Shown piece by piece: positions 33,028 to 43,041 of a stretch of DNA of 55,506 nucleotides. The position numbers and the translations under genes were made by a program. Under the pieces are notes generated by a model that did no database searches, was not told the origin of the DNA, and saw nothing but the letters and a program-made list of their open reading frames with translations. Numbering within the stretch: the stretch's first letter is position 1; the number at the start of each line of letters is the position of its first letter. This DNA is from Bacteroidales bacterium (GTDB lineage: Bacteria > Bacteroidota > Bacteroidia > Bacteroidales > WCHB1-69): NCBI GenBank assembly GCA_017525245.1, contig JAFXTE010000002.1, forward strand, positions 1 to 55,506. Reading direction: 5' to 3'.

Positions 33028-33108
33028 ATGTTTACGGCTGCAAAAATACACTTTTTTTGCTTTCTCGCGATATTCTCCGGAAAAAAATTTTCCGTATCAA
33101 AATTTTTG

Positions 33109-33116
33109 TATCTTTG
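33109..33116 (+). promoter_or_regulatory. -7 promoter element of rpsA
   Basis: TATCTTTG, 103 bp before the ATG at 33220, which leaves a leader of about 95 nt. The leader contains small stem-loops, one being GTCTTT/AAAGAC at 33192-33211 directly before the start. Confidence 0.6.
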
Positions 33117-33219
33117 CCGCCTCATTTGAAAGAGGCTCTTCAATTGATTATTAAACAATTAACCTCATTGTTTCATCTTAAAAAAGCCCCTGTCTTTGGC
33201 TAATAAAAGACAACCATTT

Positions 33220-35175
33220 ATGTCAGAAGAATTATTGAATGCTCCTGAACAAACCCAAGAAATTGAACAAAATGTGGAAAAAGTTGCCGAAAATGTTGCT
33301 CCAGTAGTAGAAGGAGCAACCCCCGCAGCTGAGGAAGAACTCCCGGCCACCGAGGAGAAAAAGGCAACCGCACCGCGCAAGCCGCACAATTTTGAAAACG
33401 CCTACGCTGATGCGATGGCGAATTTCGATTGGGACAAGGTCTCCGAACAGAACGACCGCTACTCCAAAGAGGAACAAGCTCGTCTGGAAGATGCCTACTC
33501 AAAATCCTTCAAATCCATTGAGCAAGGCGATGTGATTACCGGCAAGGTGGTGTCCATCAATGACCGCGAAGTGGTTCTGAACATCGGATTCAAATCCGAT
33601 GGTGTCATCAACGCGTCCGAACTCCGCTACAACCGCGACCTCAAAATCGGTGACGAAATCGAGGTTTACGTTGAAAGTCAGGAAGATGCTAACGGCCAGA
33701 TGCAACTTTCCCACAAACGCGCCCTCATCCTCAAATCATGGCAACGCGTCAACGAAGCATTCGACAATCAAGAAGTTATCACCGGTTATGTGAAAGGCAA
33801 AACCAAAGGCGGTCTCATTGTGGACGTTTTCGGTATCGAAGCCTTCCTGCCTGGTTCTCAGATTGATGTGAAACAAATCCGCGACTTTGACGTCTATGTC
33901 GGCAAGACCATGGAGTTCAAGGTTGTGAAGATCAACCACGACTACAAGAATGTCGTCGTTTCCCACAAGGCCCTCATCGAGGCTGAAATCGAAGCTCAGA
34001 AAGCTGAAATCATCAGCAAGCTCGAAGTCGGACAAATCCTCGAAGGTACTGTCAAGAACATCGTTTCTTACGGTGCATTCGTCGATCTCGGCGGTTTGGA
34101 CGGCCTTATCCACATCACCGACCTCTCTTGGGGCCGTATCAACCATCCTTCCGAAGTGGTTGAACTTGACCAGAAGGTCAACGTCGTTATCCTCAACTTC
34201 GAAGAGGGTAAGAAGCGTATCGCTCTGGGTCTCAAGCAACTCACTCCTCAACCTTGGGAGAAACTTGATCCCAATTTGAAGGTTGGTGACAAAGTTAAAG
34301 GTAAAGTGGTCGTTATCACTGACTACGGCGCTTTCGTGGAAATCATGCCCGGCGTGGAAGGTCTTATCCACGTTTCCGAAATGTCATGGTCACAGCACCT
34401 GCGCACCGCTCACGACTTCCTCAAAGTCGGTGACGAAGTGGAAGCTGTGGTGCTCACCCTTGACCGCGAAGGACAGAAGATGTCCCTGGGTATCAAGCAA
34501 CTCATCCCCGATCCGTGGGCTAACATTCTGGAGAAATATCCTGTCGGTTCCCGCCACACCGCTACGGTCCGCAACTTCACGACCTTCGGTATTTTTGTGG
34601 AACTGGAAGAAGGCGTTGACGGCCTGATCCACATCTCCGACCTCTCCTGGAACAAGAAAATCAAACATCCCGCCGAGTTTACCAAAGTGGGTGAATCCAT
34701 CGAAGTGGTTGTTCTTGAAGTGGACACCGAAAATCGTCGCCTGAGCTTGGGTCACAAGCAATTGGAAGAGAATCCTTGGGACGTTTATGAGACCATCTTC
34801 ACCGTTGGTTCCGTTCACGAAGGTACTATCACCGGCATGAACGACAAAGGCGCCACCGTGCTGCTTCCTCACAACATCGAAGGATTTGCGTTCAACCGTC
34901 ATCTGATGAAAGAAGACAAATCCACCGCTAAGGAAGGCGAAACCCTCCCGTTCATGGTGGTTGACTTCTCCAAGGATGCTAAGAAAATCCACCTCTCCCA
35001 CACCAAGACTTGGCAACCCGACAGAGATTCTGAAGAGAGAGTCAAAAATGACGAAGAGAGACAGAAAGAGCGTGATATTCAAAAGGTTAACGAGAGCAAT
35101 GTCGAAAAGGCTACCCTCGGCGACTTGAATGTCCTGCAATCTCTGAAGGAAGATCTTGAAAAGGAAGGAAAGTAA
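33220..35175 (+). CDS. rpsA: 30S ribosomal protein S1
   Basis: The 651-residue protein contains six S1 (OB-fold) repeats after an acidic N-terminal region (about residues 1-90). The repeats start near ITGKVVSIND, VITGYVKGKT, LEGTVKNIVSYGAFVD, VKGKVVVITDYGAFVE, HTATVRNFTTFGIFVE and HEGTITGMNDKGATVL. S1 binds mRNA upstream regions on the small subunit, which matters in Bacteroidetes where Shine-Dalgarno use is weak. The frame is open to a TTG at 33196, but the ATG at 33220 gives the expected start (MSEELLN); the TTG lies in a leader hairpin. A terminator follows. Confidence 0.95.
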   Translation: MSEELLNAPEQTQEIEQNVEKVAENVAPVVEGATPAAEEELPATEEKKATAPRKPHNFENAYADAMANFDWDKVSEQNDRYSKEEQARLEDAYSKSFKSIEQGDVITGKVVSINDREVVLNIGFKSDGVINASELRYNRDLKIGDEIEVYVESQEDANGQMQLSHKRALILKSWQRVNEAFDNQEVITGYVKGKTKGGLIVDVFGIEAFLPGSQIDVKQIRDFDVYVGKTMEFKVVKINHDYKNVVVSHKALIEAEIEAQKAEIISKLEVGQILEGTVKNIVSYGAFVDLGGLDGLIHITDLSWGRINHPSEVVELDQKVNVVILNFEEGKKRIALGLKQLTPQPWEKLDPNLKVGDKVKGKVVVITDYGAFVEIMPGVEGLIHVSEMSWSQHLRTAHDFLKVGDEVEAVVLTLDREGQKMSLGIKQLIPDPWANILEKYPVGSRHTATVRNFTTFGIFVELEEGVDGLIHISDLSWNKKIKHPAEFTKVGESIEVVVLEVDTENRRLSLGHKQLEENPWDVYETIFTVGSVHEGTITGMNDKGATVLLPHNIEGFAFNRHLMKEDKSTAKEGETLPFMVVDFSKDAKKIHLSHTKTWQPDRDSEERVKNDEERQKERDIQKVNESNVEKATLGDLNVLQSLKEDLEKEGK

Positions 35176-35217
35176 GACTTTAGACTTTAGACTTAGGACT
35201 TAGGACTTATAATTAGT

Positions 35218-35256
35218 AAAGACGTGAGGCTATTGAAAAGTCTCACGTCTTTTTTT
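35218..35256 (+). terminator. Rho-independent terminator after rpsA
   Basis: AAAGACGTGAG pairs with CTCACGTCTTT (11 bp) and is followed by a T-run. GACTTTAGACTTAGGACTTA-like short repeats precede it at about 35176-35210. Confidence 0.85.
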
Positions 35257-35298
35257 ATTCATAATTCTTCATTCTACATTCTTCATTAAAAAAAAATG

Positions 35299-35306
35299 TA
35301 CCTTTG
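35299..35306 (+). promoter_or_regulatory. -7 promoter element of pepD
   Basis: TACCTTTG fits TAnnTTTG and lies 39 bp before the ATG at 35346. Confidence 0.55.
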
Positions 35307-35345
35307 CGGTCGCAAAATTGAAGTATCATTCTAAATCAAAAAAAT

Positions 35346-36800
35346 ATGAACGAAGAAATGCTGAATTTGAAACCCGCGAAGGTTTTCTATTATTTCAATG
35401 AGATCACAAAGATTCCGCGTCCGTCGAAACGCGAGGAAAAGATGTCGCTTTGGTTGGAAGAAACCGGCAAGAAGTTAGGATTGCCCACTAAGCGCGACAA
35501 AGTCGGCAATGTGCTGATTTCCAAGCCCGCAACACCGGGTAAAGAAAACGTCACCCCAGTGGTGCTGCAAGCCCACATGGACATGGTGTGCGAGAAGAAC
35601 AACGACAAGGTGTTCGACTTCGACAAAGATGCCATCGAGACTTACATTGACGGCGAATGGCTGAAGGCCAAGGGCACTACTCTCGGTGCTGACGACGGCA
35701 TCGGCGTGGCCCTCGCGTTAGCCGTTCTTGACGACAATGAGCTGGAACACGGTCCCATCGAGTGTCTCTTCACCATTGACGAAGAGACGGGACTCACCGG
35801 CGCCGCTGCCATGGAAGCCGGCTTCATGAAGGGCAAAATGCTCCTCAACCTTGACTCCGAGGATGAAGGCCAGTTCTTCATTGGTTGTGCTGGCGGTCAG
35901 GACACTGTGGCCAAGGTTCCCGTTGATTATGAACCTGTTGAAGGCGATTGTGAATTCTTCAAGGTCGAGGTTAAAGGCTTGCAGGGCGGTCACAGCGGTG
36001 ACGACATCAACAAGGGGCGCGGCAACGCCGTGAAACTCCTCGCCCGCATCCTTTGGAACTCTTACAGCGACTACAACTTGCGCGTGGCGGACATCAATGC
36101 CGGCAACCTGCGCAACGCTATCGCTCGCGAAGGTTACGCTATTGTGGCTGTGCCGAAAGAGGAGGTCGATGGATGGAAAGCATATCTTGCCGAGATGGAC
36201 AAAACCTATAAGGCTGAGTTCCACACCACCGACCCAGGTGTGACTGTTGCTGTTGAGCCTGCCGCAGCCGTGAAGGAAGTGCTCGAAGAAACCCTTCAGA
36301 TTGACGTATTGAACGCCCTCGTGGTTTGCCCGCACGGAGTAGCAGCAATGTCGCAGGACATTCCGGGCTTCGTGGAGACTTCCACTAATCTGGCATCCGT
36401 GAAGATCGTGGATGGCGAGGTGGTGTTCACCACCAGCCAACGCAGTTCTGTGGAATCGAAGAAACGCGCCATCGTCGATAAGGTCTCCACCACCTTCTGG
36501 ATGATCGGTGCCGATGTGGTGAACTCGGACGGCTATCCTGGCTGGAATCCGAATCCGAATTCTGAGGCAGTGCGCGTGCTGACGGAAGCATACCGCAACG
36601 TCTTCCACAAAGATCCGCAGGTGTTGGCCATCCACGCCGGACTTGAATGCGGCCTCTTCTCTGAAAAGTACCCTGACATGGACATGGTCTCTTTCGGCCC
36701 AACGTTGCGTGGCGTTCACTCTCCCGACGAGAAACTCGAAATCAAGACGGTACAGATGTGCTGGGACTTGATGGTCGAGTTCTTCAAGCTGCTGAAATAG
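35346..36800 (+). CDS. pepD: Cytosol non-specific dipeptidase (M20C, aminoacyl-histidine dipeptidase)
   Basis: The 484-residue metallopeptidase has the M20 metal ligands in the usual places: His77 and Asp79 (LQAHMDMV), Asp116 (LGADDGIG) and the Glu146-Glu147 pair (TIDEETGL). The dimerisation insert follows, with the GGHSGDDI motif. PepD hydrolyses Xaa-His and other dipeptides in the cytoplasm with two zinc ions. There is no signal peptide. Length agrees with the family. It is monocistronic, with its own promoter and a terminator-like hairpin downstream. Confidence 0.93.
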   Translation: MNEEMLNLKPAKVFYYFNEITKIPRPSKREEKMSLWLEETGKKLGLPTKRDKVGNVLISKPATPGKENVTPVVLQAHMDMVCEKNNDKVFDFDKDAIETYIDGEWLKAKGTTLGADDGIGVALALAVLDDNELEHGPIECLFTIDEETGLTGAAAMEAGFMKGKMLLNLDSEDEGQFFIGCAGGQDTVAKVPVDYEPVEGDCEFFKVEVKGLQGGHSGDDINKGRGNAVKLLARILWNSYSDYNLRVADINAGNLRNAIAREGYAIVAVPKEEVDGWKAYLAEMDKTYKAEFHTTDPGVTVAVEPAAAVKEVLEETLQIDVLNALVVCPHGVAAMSQDIPGFVETSTNLASVKIVDGEVVFTTSQRSSVESKKRAIVDKVSTTFWMIGADVVNSDGYPGWNPNPNSEAVRVLTEAYRNVFHKDPQVLAIHAGLECGLFSEKYPDMDMVSFGPTLRGVHSPDEKLEIKTVQMCWDLMVEFFKLLK

Positions 36801-36823
36801 ACGTGAGACGTTAGACTATAGGG

Positions 36824-36850
36824 GGGACTCGGAAGGGTTCCCCTTTTTGC
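36824..36850 (+). terminator. Probable terminator after pepD
   Basis: GGGGA pairs with TTCCCC around an 11-nt loop and is followed by TTTTT. The stem is short but GC-rich. Confidence 0.5.
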
Positions 36851-36924
36851 GATTTACTGTTTACGGTTTGCGGTTATGGTTTGCTATTGAAGCTAAGGGG
36901 GTAAAAACCAAATGCCATTTTTTG

Positions 36925-36932
36925 TATTTTTG
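36925..36932 (+). promoter_or_regulatory. -7 promoter element of the rhamnosidase operon
   Basis: TATTTTTG, 19 bp before the ATG at 36952. Confidence 0.6.
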
Positions 36933-36951
36933 CCGCTGATTACTTGTAATT

Positions 36952-39741
36952 ATGAGAAGATTGTTTCTTTTGGTTGTCTTCGCCACCGTAATTTCTGTCA
37001 GCGGTGCACAGGGGCAGGTTTCCATTTCGCATGAGACTGTAGAGTATCAAGACGGTTCGCAGCCGCTGGCCACGAATGTGCCGCGCTTCAGTTGGCGGTA
37101 CGAGAGCAGTGACTCCAACGTGCGACAGACCTCATACCGCATCATAGTGGCATCAACCCGGGAAAACGCCGAAAATAACACCGGCGACCTTTGGGATTCC
37201 AAGACCGTCGCATCTGACCGGATGCTGCTCATCCCCTACGAAGGAAAACCGCTGCACAGTCGAGACAAGGTGTATTGGAAAGTGATCACCTCTATAACAC
37301 ACCATGTGATTACGGAAGTGACACACACGACATATTCTAGAGTGAATGAATATAAATCTTTAGATACTGTAACCCGTGTCTCTTTCATCGAAAGCAAAAT
37401 CAACACATTCGAAATCAGCCTGTTGGACAGCACTGACTGGAAAGCGAAGTGGATCGGCGGCGACTTTTACGGCGACATTCTCCAAGGACATTCGCGCATC
37501 CCGGCACGTTACCTGCGCAAAGAGTTTTCCCTGCGGAACAACATCCGAGAAGCCCGGCTGTATATCAGCGGGTTAGGGCAATACAGTGCCTATCTGAACG
37601 GTCAGGAGGTCGCACCCGAAGAGATTCTCAAACCCGCCCTCTCCGACTACAACAAGCGGGTCTATTTCAATGCTTACGATGTCACCGACATGCTCAAGAA
37701 GGGCAACAACGCTATCGGGGTTACGCTCGCGGGCGGCCGCTATTACACGGTGCGCTACAACGAAAACAACAAGGAAGAATTTGAATGGGGCGGTCTGAAA
37801 CACGCCATGCACTACGGCACCCCACGACTGCTCCTCCAACTCGAAGTGACCTACACAGACGGCAGCAAAGAACTGATTGTCAGCGACAAGAATTGGAAAA
37901 TTACCGACCAGGGACCCATCCGCAAAAGCAACGAATTCGATGGCGAAACATACGACGAGCATTATCTGCTTGGCTCATGGACAACAACCGGCTATAACGA
38001 CAAATCTTGGTACCCCGCGAAAGTGGTGGAAGCCCCGGGAGGCAAAATCGTTCCGCAGCCCAACCCCAACATCAAGGTGCAAGACACGCTACGCCCCGTC
38101 GCCATGTTTCAGAAAAACGGAAAATGGTATCTCGATCTGGGACAAAACATGGTAGGCTATCTCAATATGGAGCTGAACATGTCACGCTTTCAGGATGGCG
38201 ACACCATAACATTGCGTTTCGCCGAGCTCCTCAAACCCGACAGTTCCCTCTATGTGGACAACTTGCGCAGTGCGGAGGCGACGGATCGATATATTGTATC
38301 GTCTGTAGAGACGCGCCATGACACGTCTCTGCAATGGCACCCGATGTTCACCTACCACGGTTTCCGGTACGTAGAGATCACCGGTCTGCACGAAGAACCG
38401 AAACCCGAAGATTTCCAAGGACTTGTGTTTTACGATGAGATGGCCACCACGGGCACTTTCGAGTGTTCAAACGAGATTATGAACGCCGTCTATCGCAACG
38501 CCTACTGGGGCATCCGGAGCAACTACCGATCCATGCCCACCGACTGCCCGCAACGCGACGAGCGCATGGGCTGGACCGGCGACCGCACCACCGGCAACTA
38601 CGGCGAATCGTACATCTTCAACAACCACCGGCTCTACTCCAAATGGCTAACGGACATTGAGGACAGCCAGTGGGAGACCGGAAGCTTGTCGGACGTATGC
38701 CCGGCATACTGGCGCCGCTATACCGACAATATGACCTGGCCGGGGGCGTTCATCACCGTGGCAGACATGCTGTACACCCGTTTCGGCGACCTCGAACCCA
38801 TCCGCCAGCACTACCCCGCAATGAGACGCTGGATGGAGCACATGCGCGAAGCATACGGACCCGATGGTGTCATCACCCGCGACTGCTACGGCGACTGGTG
38901 CGTACCACCGGAGTCTCCGGAGATGATTCACACGAACAATCCTTATCGTATCACCGAAGGAGGATCTGTCTCTACCCCATTCTTCTGCCATCTATGCGAC
39001 ATCATGGCCAAATTCGCAGAACTTCTTGGCAACCAAGAGGATGCAGACCACTTTCGTTTTGAAAAGCAATTCTCCACCAATGCCTACAACGGAATGTTCT
39101 TTGAACCTGCGACAGCCAACTACGAGAACGGCACAGTGACCGCCAACATCCTGCCGCTGACTTTCGGCATGGTTCCGGAAGAATGGGAAGAGGATGTCTG
39201 GGAAAATATCATCCGAAAAACGGAGGATGATTTCGGCGGACATGTTTCCACCGGCGTGGTGGGCATCCAACAGCTGATGCGCACGCTCTCGGACCGCGGA
39301 CGCGCCGACCTGGCCCTGAAACTCGCCACCAACGACACTTACCCGAGCTGGGGCTATATGGTACGCAACGGCGCCACCACTATCTGGGAACTGTGGAACG
39401 GCAACACCGCTGACCCAGCGATGAATTCCGGCAACCACGTGATGCTCCTCGGCGATCTCATCCTTTGGGAATACGAATACCTCGGCGGCATCCGCGCCCT
39501 GGAACCCGGTTACAGCAAAATCCTGATACAACCCACCTTCATCGATGGTCTCGACACGGTGCGCTGCGCCTACGAGTCCGTCTCCGGCCGTATCGAAAGC
39601 AACTGGCACCGTAGTGGGGACCAAATGATCGGGGAAATCCTCATCCCCGCCAACACCAAAGCGGAGGTCCGGCTGCCCGGCGAAGAGGAAGCACGCCATT
39701 ACGGCAGTGGAAGGTTTCTATTGTTCACGAAGATAAAATAA
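36952..39741 (+). CDS. Secreted GH78 alpha-L-rhamnosidase
   Basis: The 929-residue protein has a signal peptide (MRRLFLLVVFATVISVSGAQG) and the usual GH78 order: an N-terminal beta domain, the rhamnose-binding domain (about 190-370, with ARLYISGLGQYSAYLNGQEV) and the (alpha/alpha)6 catalytic barrel from about 500. The barrel shows PTDCPQRDERMGWTGD, FNNHRLYSKWLTDIEDSQ and GATTIWELWN, which carry the acidic and aromatic residues conserved in the family. It removes terminal rhamnose from plant or microbial glycans outside the cytoplasm. It starts an apparent operon with the permease gene 9 bp downstream. Confidence 0.92.
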   Translation: MRRLFLLVVFATVISVSGAQGQVSISHETVEYQDGSQPLATNVPRFSWRYESSDSNVRQTSYRIIVASTRENAENNTGDLWDSKTVASDRMLLIPYEGKPLHSRDKVYWKVITSITHHVITEVTHTTYSRVNEYKSLDTVTRVSFIESKINTFEISLLDSTDWKAKWIGGDFYGDILQGHSRIPARYLRKEFSLRNNIREARLYISGLGQYSAYLNGQEVAPEEILKPALSDYNKRVYFNAYDVTDMLKKGNNAIGVTLAGGRYYTVRYNENNKEEFEWGGLKHAMHYGTPRLLLQLEVTYTDGSKELIVSDKNWKITDQGPIRKSNEFDGETYDEHYLLGSWTTTGYNDKSWYPAKVVEAPGGKIVPQPNPNIKVQDTLRPVAMFQKNGKWYLDLGQNMVGYLNMELNMSRFQDGDTITLRFAELLKPDSSLYVDNLRSAEATDRYIVSSVETRHDTSLQWHPMFTYHGFRYVEITGLHEEPKPEDFQGLVFYDEMATTGTFECSNEIMNAVYRNAYWGIRSNYRSMPTDCPQRDERMGWTGDRTTGNYGESYIFNNHRLYSKWLTDIEDSQWETGSLSDVCPAYWRRYTDNMTWPGAFITVADMLYTRFGDLEPIRQHYPAMRRWMEHMREAYGPDGVITRDCYGDWCVPPESPEMIHTNNPYRITEGGSVSTPFFCHLCDIMAKFAELLGNQEDADHFRFEKQFSTNAYNGMFFEPATANYENGTVTANILPLTFGMVPEEWEEDVWENIIRKTEDDFGGHVSTGVVGIQQLMRTLSDRGRADLALKLATNDTYPSWGYMVRNGATTIWELWNGNTADPAMNSGNHVMLLGDLILWEYEYLGGIRALEPGYSKILIQPTFIDGLDTVRCAYESVSGRIESNWHRSGDQMIGEILIPANTKAEVRLPGEEEARHYGSGRFLLFTKIK

Positions 39742-39750
39742 TCAAACAAT

Positions 39751-40962
39751 ATGGAAAAAGAACGCAGTATTGACAGATTAGCCCGTTACATCATTATTCT
39801 GGGCACCTTGGCAATAGCCGCCTTATTGGGCTATTTCTTCGGAAGCGTATTGGCCTATATTTTGTTGGCCTTTGTGGTCTCTTTGATCGGTCAACCCGTA
39901 TTTCTGTTGCTCCAAAAAATTAAAATCAAAGGAAAATCCGCACCGGATGCCCTTTGGGCAGTAATTACTCTTGTTCTTATTTTCGCATTGTTGATATTTG
40001 TAGTCATGCAGGTAATCCCAGTGGTCACAAATATAGTGCGGGAGGCCTCATTCATGAAGGAGCAGGGGGACATCGACAGTCAAAACATCATTGAGCAAGT
40101 AAATGACTGGATCATCCTAGTGATTCCTTGGGTTGGAGAAGACTTTGATGGGATCCAACTGCTGATCCAAAAAATCTCCGAAGTACTGGATCTGTCGAAC
40201 ATCTCCGACATCTTGGGTTCGGTAGCCTCTGCAGTGGTCGGACTTGCTGTGGGACTTTTCTCCGTCATCTTCATCTCCTTCTTTTTCATCAAAGACGAAA
40301 CGCTGTTCGGACGCATTGTCGGTGCGCTCGTGCCTGATACGATTGAGGACAAAGTGAAAAAGACCATCCTTGATATTGAGCGACTTCTGTCCCGCTATTT
40401 TGTGGGGTTGATTGTTGAAATTTTCGGGGTGGTGTTGCTCAATTGCCTCGGTCTGTGGCTCATTGCCCGCATAGATTTCAACTACGCCCTCGGCATCGCC
40501 TTCATCGCCGGTCTGCTGAACATCATCCCGTATGTGGGACCGCTGATTGGCGAATTGATCGGGGTCATCCTCTGTGTGATATTAAAGTATGGTGCCGGCA
40601 TCGGATTAGGCGTGAACATCTGGTTTTTTGCCCTGATTGTCCTGGGAATCATGTTGACCACCCAGTTGGTGGACAATTTCATCTACCAACCGCTCATCTA
40701 TTCCACCAGCATAAAGGCCAGTCCGCTCGAAATATTCGTAGTACTATTGATCGCCGGACACATCGGCGGCGTGGTGGGCATGCTCATCGCCATTCCAACT
40801 TATACCGTTGTCCGAGTTATCGCCAGCCGATTCTTCTATGACTACAAGTTGGTGAGACGACTGATTCCCGATGTGGAGAACGAGGACACAGAGGCGGTAA
40901 TTTTGAAGGACAAGGTGATGAAGGCGATGAAAGACGAGGAAGAAAAGATGAAGAAAATATGA
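39751..40962 (+). CDS. AI-2E family transporter (PerM/UPF0118)
   Basis: The 403-residue inner-membrane protein has about eight transmembrane helices and the family's conserved C-terminal blocks ALGIAFIAGLLNIIPYVGPL and NFIYQPLIYSTSIKASPLEI. Members have been linked to autoinducer-2 export or to Na+/H+ antiport; the substrate here cannot be told. It lies 9 bp after the rhamnosidase gene and 7 bp before the CotH gene, so it is probably co-transcribed with both. The last ~30 residues are acidic and lysine-rich (EEEKMKKI). Confidence 0.9.
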   Translation: MEKERSIDRLARYIIILGTLAIAALLGYFFGSVLAYILLAFVVSLIGQPVFLLLQKIKIKGKSAPDALWAVITLVLIFALLIFVVMQVIPVVTNIVREASFMKEQGDIDSQNIIEQVNDWIILVIPWVGEDFDGIQLLIQKISEVLDLSNISDILGSVASAVVGLAVGLFSVIFISFFFIKDETLFGRIVGALVPDTIEDKVKKTILDIERLLSRYFVGLIVEIFGVVLLNCLGLWLIARIDFNYALGIAFIAGLLNIIPYVGPLIGELIGVILCVILKYGAGIGLGVNIWFFALIVLGIMLTTQLVDNFIYQPLIYSTSIKASPLEIFVVLLIAGHIGGVVGMLIAIPTYTVVRVIASRFFYDYKLVRRLIPDVENEDTEAVILKDKVMKAMKDEEEKMKKI

Positions 40963-40969
40963 AGATGAG

Positions 40970-42991
40970 ATGAAAAAAACGTTACATATTGTTCTTTTGG
41001 TTTTGTGGGCGGCTGTCACTCGCGGGCAGTACATCACGTCATCCAATCTTCCCATTGTGATTATAAACACCGACAATGGTGCCAGTATTCCCGATGAGCC
41101 CAAGATTGGCGCGACCATGAAGATTCTCTATGTCAACGATACAACTATCAACTACTTATCCAACCAAGACGATCCGACTTATCTGAACTACAACGGCCGT
41201 ATAGGCATTGAGTGTCGCGGCTCCACTTCGCAAGGGAGCTACAAGAAGCCATACGGTTTCGAGACGCGTATGGATGATGACATCACCAACAACAATGTCT
41301 CTCTCATGGGGCTACCGGCAGAGAACGACTGGGTGCTCACTGCCATGAACGATGAGCCATCATACGTGCGTGACTGCCTTTCCTATTATCTGGCTTCAAA
41401 ACTCGGTCACTATGCGCCACGTACGAAATATTGTGAAGTCATTGTCAACGGAGACTACCGTGGGCTATATTTCCTCACCGAGAAAATCAAAGTTGACAAA
41501 GACCGCGTGAACATCGCTCAAATGGATGCCACTGACAATCAATATCCCAATGTGTCAGGAGGTTACATTATCAAGGCCGACAAATTGACCGGCGGCGATG
41601 TACCCGCGTGGACCACACCCACTTTCGATTATTGGCAATATGTGGACTATATTTACCACGTTCCAAAACCTGAGGACATCGCTCCCTCGCAGAAGGCTTA
41701 CATCCACAACTATTTCGACACCGTTCAAGCAGTGGTTGCCGCCCACAACCAGAATGTCAACAATGGTTATCCTGCCTACCTTGATGTTCCGACCTTTGTG
41801 GATTTCATGATTATGGGCGAATTATCGTCTAACGTGGATGTTTATCAATTCAGCACTTTTTTCCATAAGGACCGTAAAGGAAAATTCCGCGCTGGACCTG
41901 TTTGGGACTTCAACTTGACCTACGGTTATGATTTTGGTTCCGTAGGACGTTCCCGCTACGATGTGTTGCAGTTTGACAATGGCGACAATATCGGATCCAA
42001 ATTTTGGCGCCAACTTTATGAAGACGAGATTTTCCGTTGCTATCTCTTTCACCGGTGGCAGGATGTAACTGCTGAGAATGCAGCACTTTGCTATGAAAAC
42101 GTCACCCAGGTGATGGACAGTCTTATCGAACGTATCAGCGCCTCCAGAATTCGCGATCGGTTGCGTTGGTTTCAATTTTACAATTACAACGACCATATCA
42201 ACACGATGAAATCATGGTTGCAGAACCGTTATGCGTGGCTCAACGACGAATGGGCAATTTCCAGTGAGTGTATTCCAGAAGAATTGCCGCCGTTAGTGAT
42301 TTCCAAAATCAACTATCATCCGACTTCGCAACAAGGTTTCAACGCTGATGATTTAGAGTTCATCGGCATTGTCAACAACAGCGACGACACAGTGGATGCC
42401 TCCGGATTCTATTTCCGGGAACTCGGCCTGACCTACACTTTCCCCGAGAACGCACTCATAGCGCCACACGAGGAAATCTTCCTGGTCTCCAATGCAGTAG
42501 CTTTCCAGCAATGTTACGACAAAACGGCTTTCGGCACTTTCACCCGACATCTTGACAACAAGTCCGAGCATTTGGTGCTGGCCGATGCATGGGGCAACGT
42601 TATCGACGAGGTGACCTACGCCGACGTGCTGCCTTGGCCGTTGAGTGCCGATGGGCACGGCGACTTCCTCATCCTCATAGACCCGAATCTGGACAACAAA
42701 TTACCGGAGAGCTGGATGGCATCGAATGTCTTTGTGAGCATTCCGGACAGACAGTTCTCCCCCACCCTGACAATCAGTCCCAACCCGACCACCGGTCTTG
42801 TGCGCATCGAATGCGAGAAGCCACTGAAACGGATTACTATCACCGATATGCAAGGACGTGTGCTACTAGATGAGACAGCGGAAGGCAACACCGCCATCAT
42901 AAATATAACCAATTATCCTTCTGGTGTTTATATCATCAAAGCGATTAATTGCGACGGCGAGACACAGATGGGGAAAATAGTAAAGAAGTAA
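40970..42991 (+). CDS. CotH-like protein with lamin-tail domain and T9SS sorting signal
   Basis: The 673-residue product has a signal peptide (MKKTLHIVLLVLWAAVTRGQ) and a CotH kinase-like domain at about 50-420 (GRIGIECRGSTSQGSYKKPY, AENDWVLTAMNDEPSYVRD, GPVWDFNLTYGYDFG). A lamin-tail-like beta domain follows at about 440-580 (ISKINYHPTSQQGF, GNVIDEVTYAD). A C-terminal type IX secretion domain ends the protein (LTISPNPTTGLVRI, LDETAEGNTAIINI, YPSGVYIIKAI). CotH-family proteins can phosphorylate secreted proteins. It is probably moved across the outer membrane by the Por system. Confidence 0.9.
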   Translation: MKKTLHIVLLVLWAAVTRGQYITSSNLPIVIINTDNGASIPDEPKIGATMKILYVNDTTINYLSNQDDPTYLNYNGRIGIECRGSTSQGSYKKPYGFETRMDDDITNNNVSLMGLPAENDWVLTAMNDEPSYVRDCLSYYLASKLGHYAPRTKYCEVIVNGDYRGLYFLTEKIKVDKDRVNIAQMDATDNQYPNVSGGYIIKADKLTGGDVPAWTTPTFDYWQYVDYIYHVPKPEDIAPSQKAYIHNYFDTVQAVVAAHNQNVNNGYPAYLDVPTFVDFMIMGELSSNVDVYQFSTFFHKDRKGKFRAGPVWDFNLTYGYDFGSVGRSRYDVLQFDNGDNIGSKFWRQLYEDEIFRCYLFHRWQDVTAENAALCYENVTQVMDSLIERISASRIRDRLRWFQFYNYNDHINTMKSWLQNRYAWLNDEWAISSECIPEELPPLVISKINYHPTSQQGFNADDLEFIGIVNNSDDTVDASGFYFRELGLTYTFPENALIAPHEEIFLVSNAVAFQQCYDKTAFGTFTRHLDNKSEHLVLADAWGNVIDEVTYADVLPWPLSADGHGDFLILIDPNLDNKLPESWMASNVFVSIPDRQFSPTLTISPNPTTGLVRIECEKPLKRITITDMQGRVLLDETAEGNTAIINITNYPSGVYIIKAINCDGETQMGKIVKK

Positions 42992-43041
42992 GCGGTGCTC
43001 ATAACAGGATTCATCGGTATAAGACGAGTATAACTAGCCCG

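Noticed and set aside
35718-36719. A 333-codon minus-strand frame opposite pepD
   Set aside because: PepD has all M20 metal ligands in the plus-strand frame; the opposite frame shows no recognisable domain.
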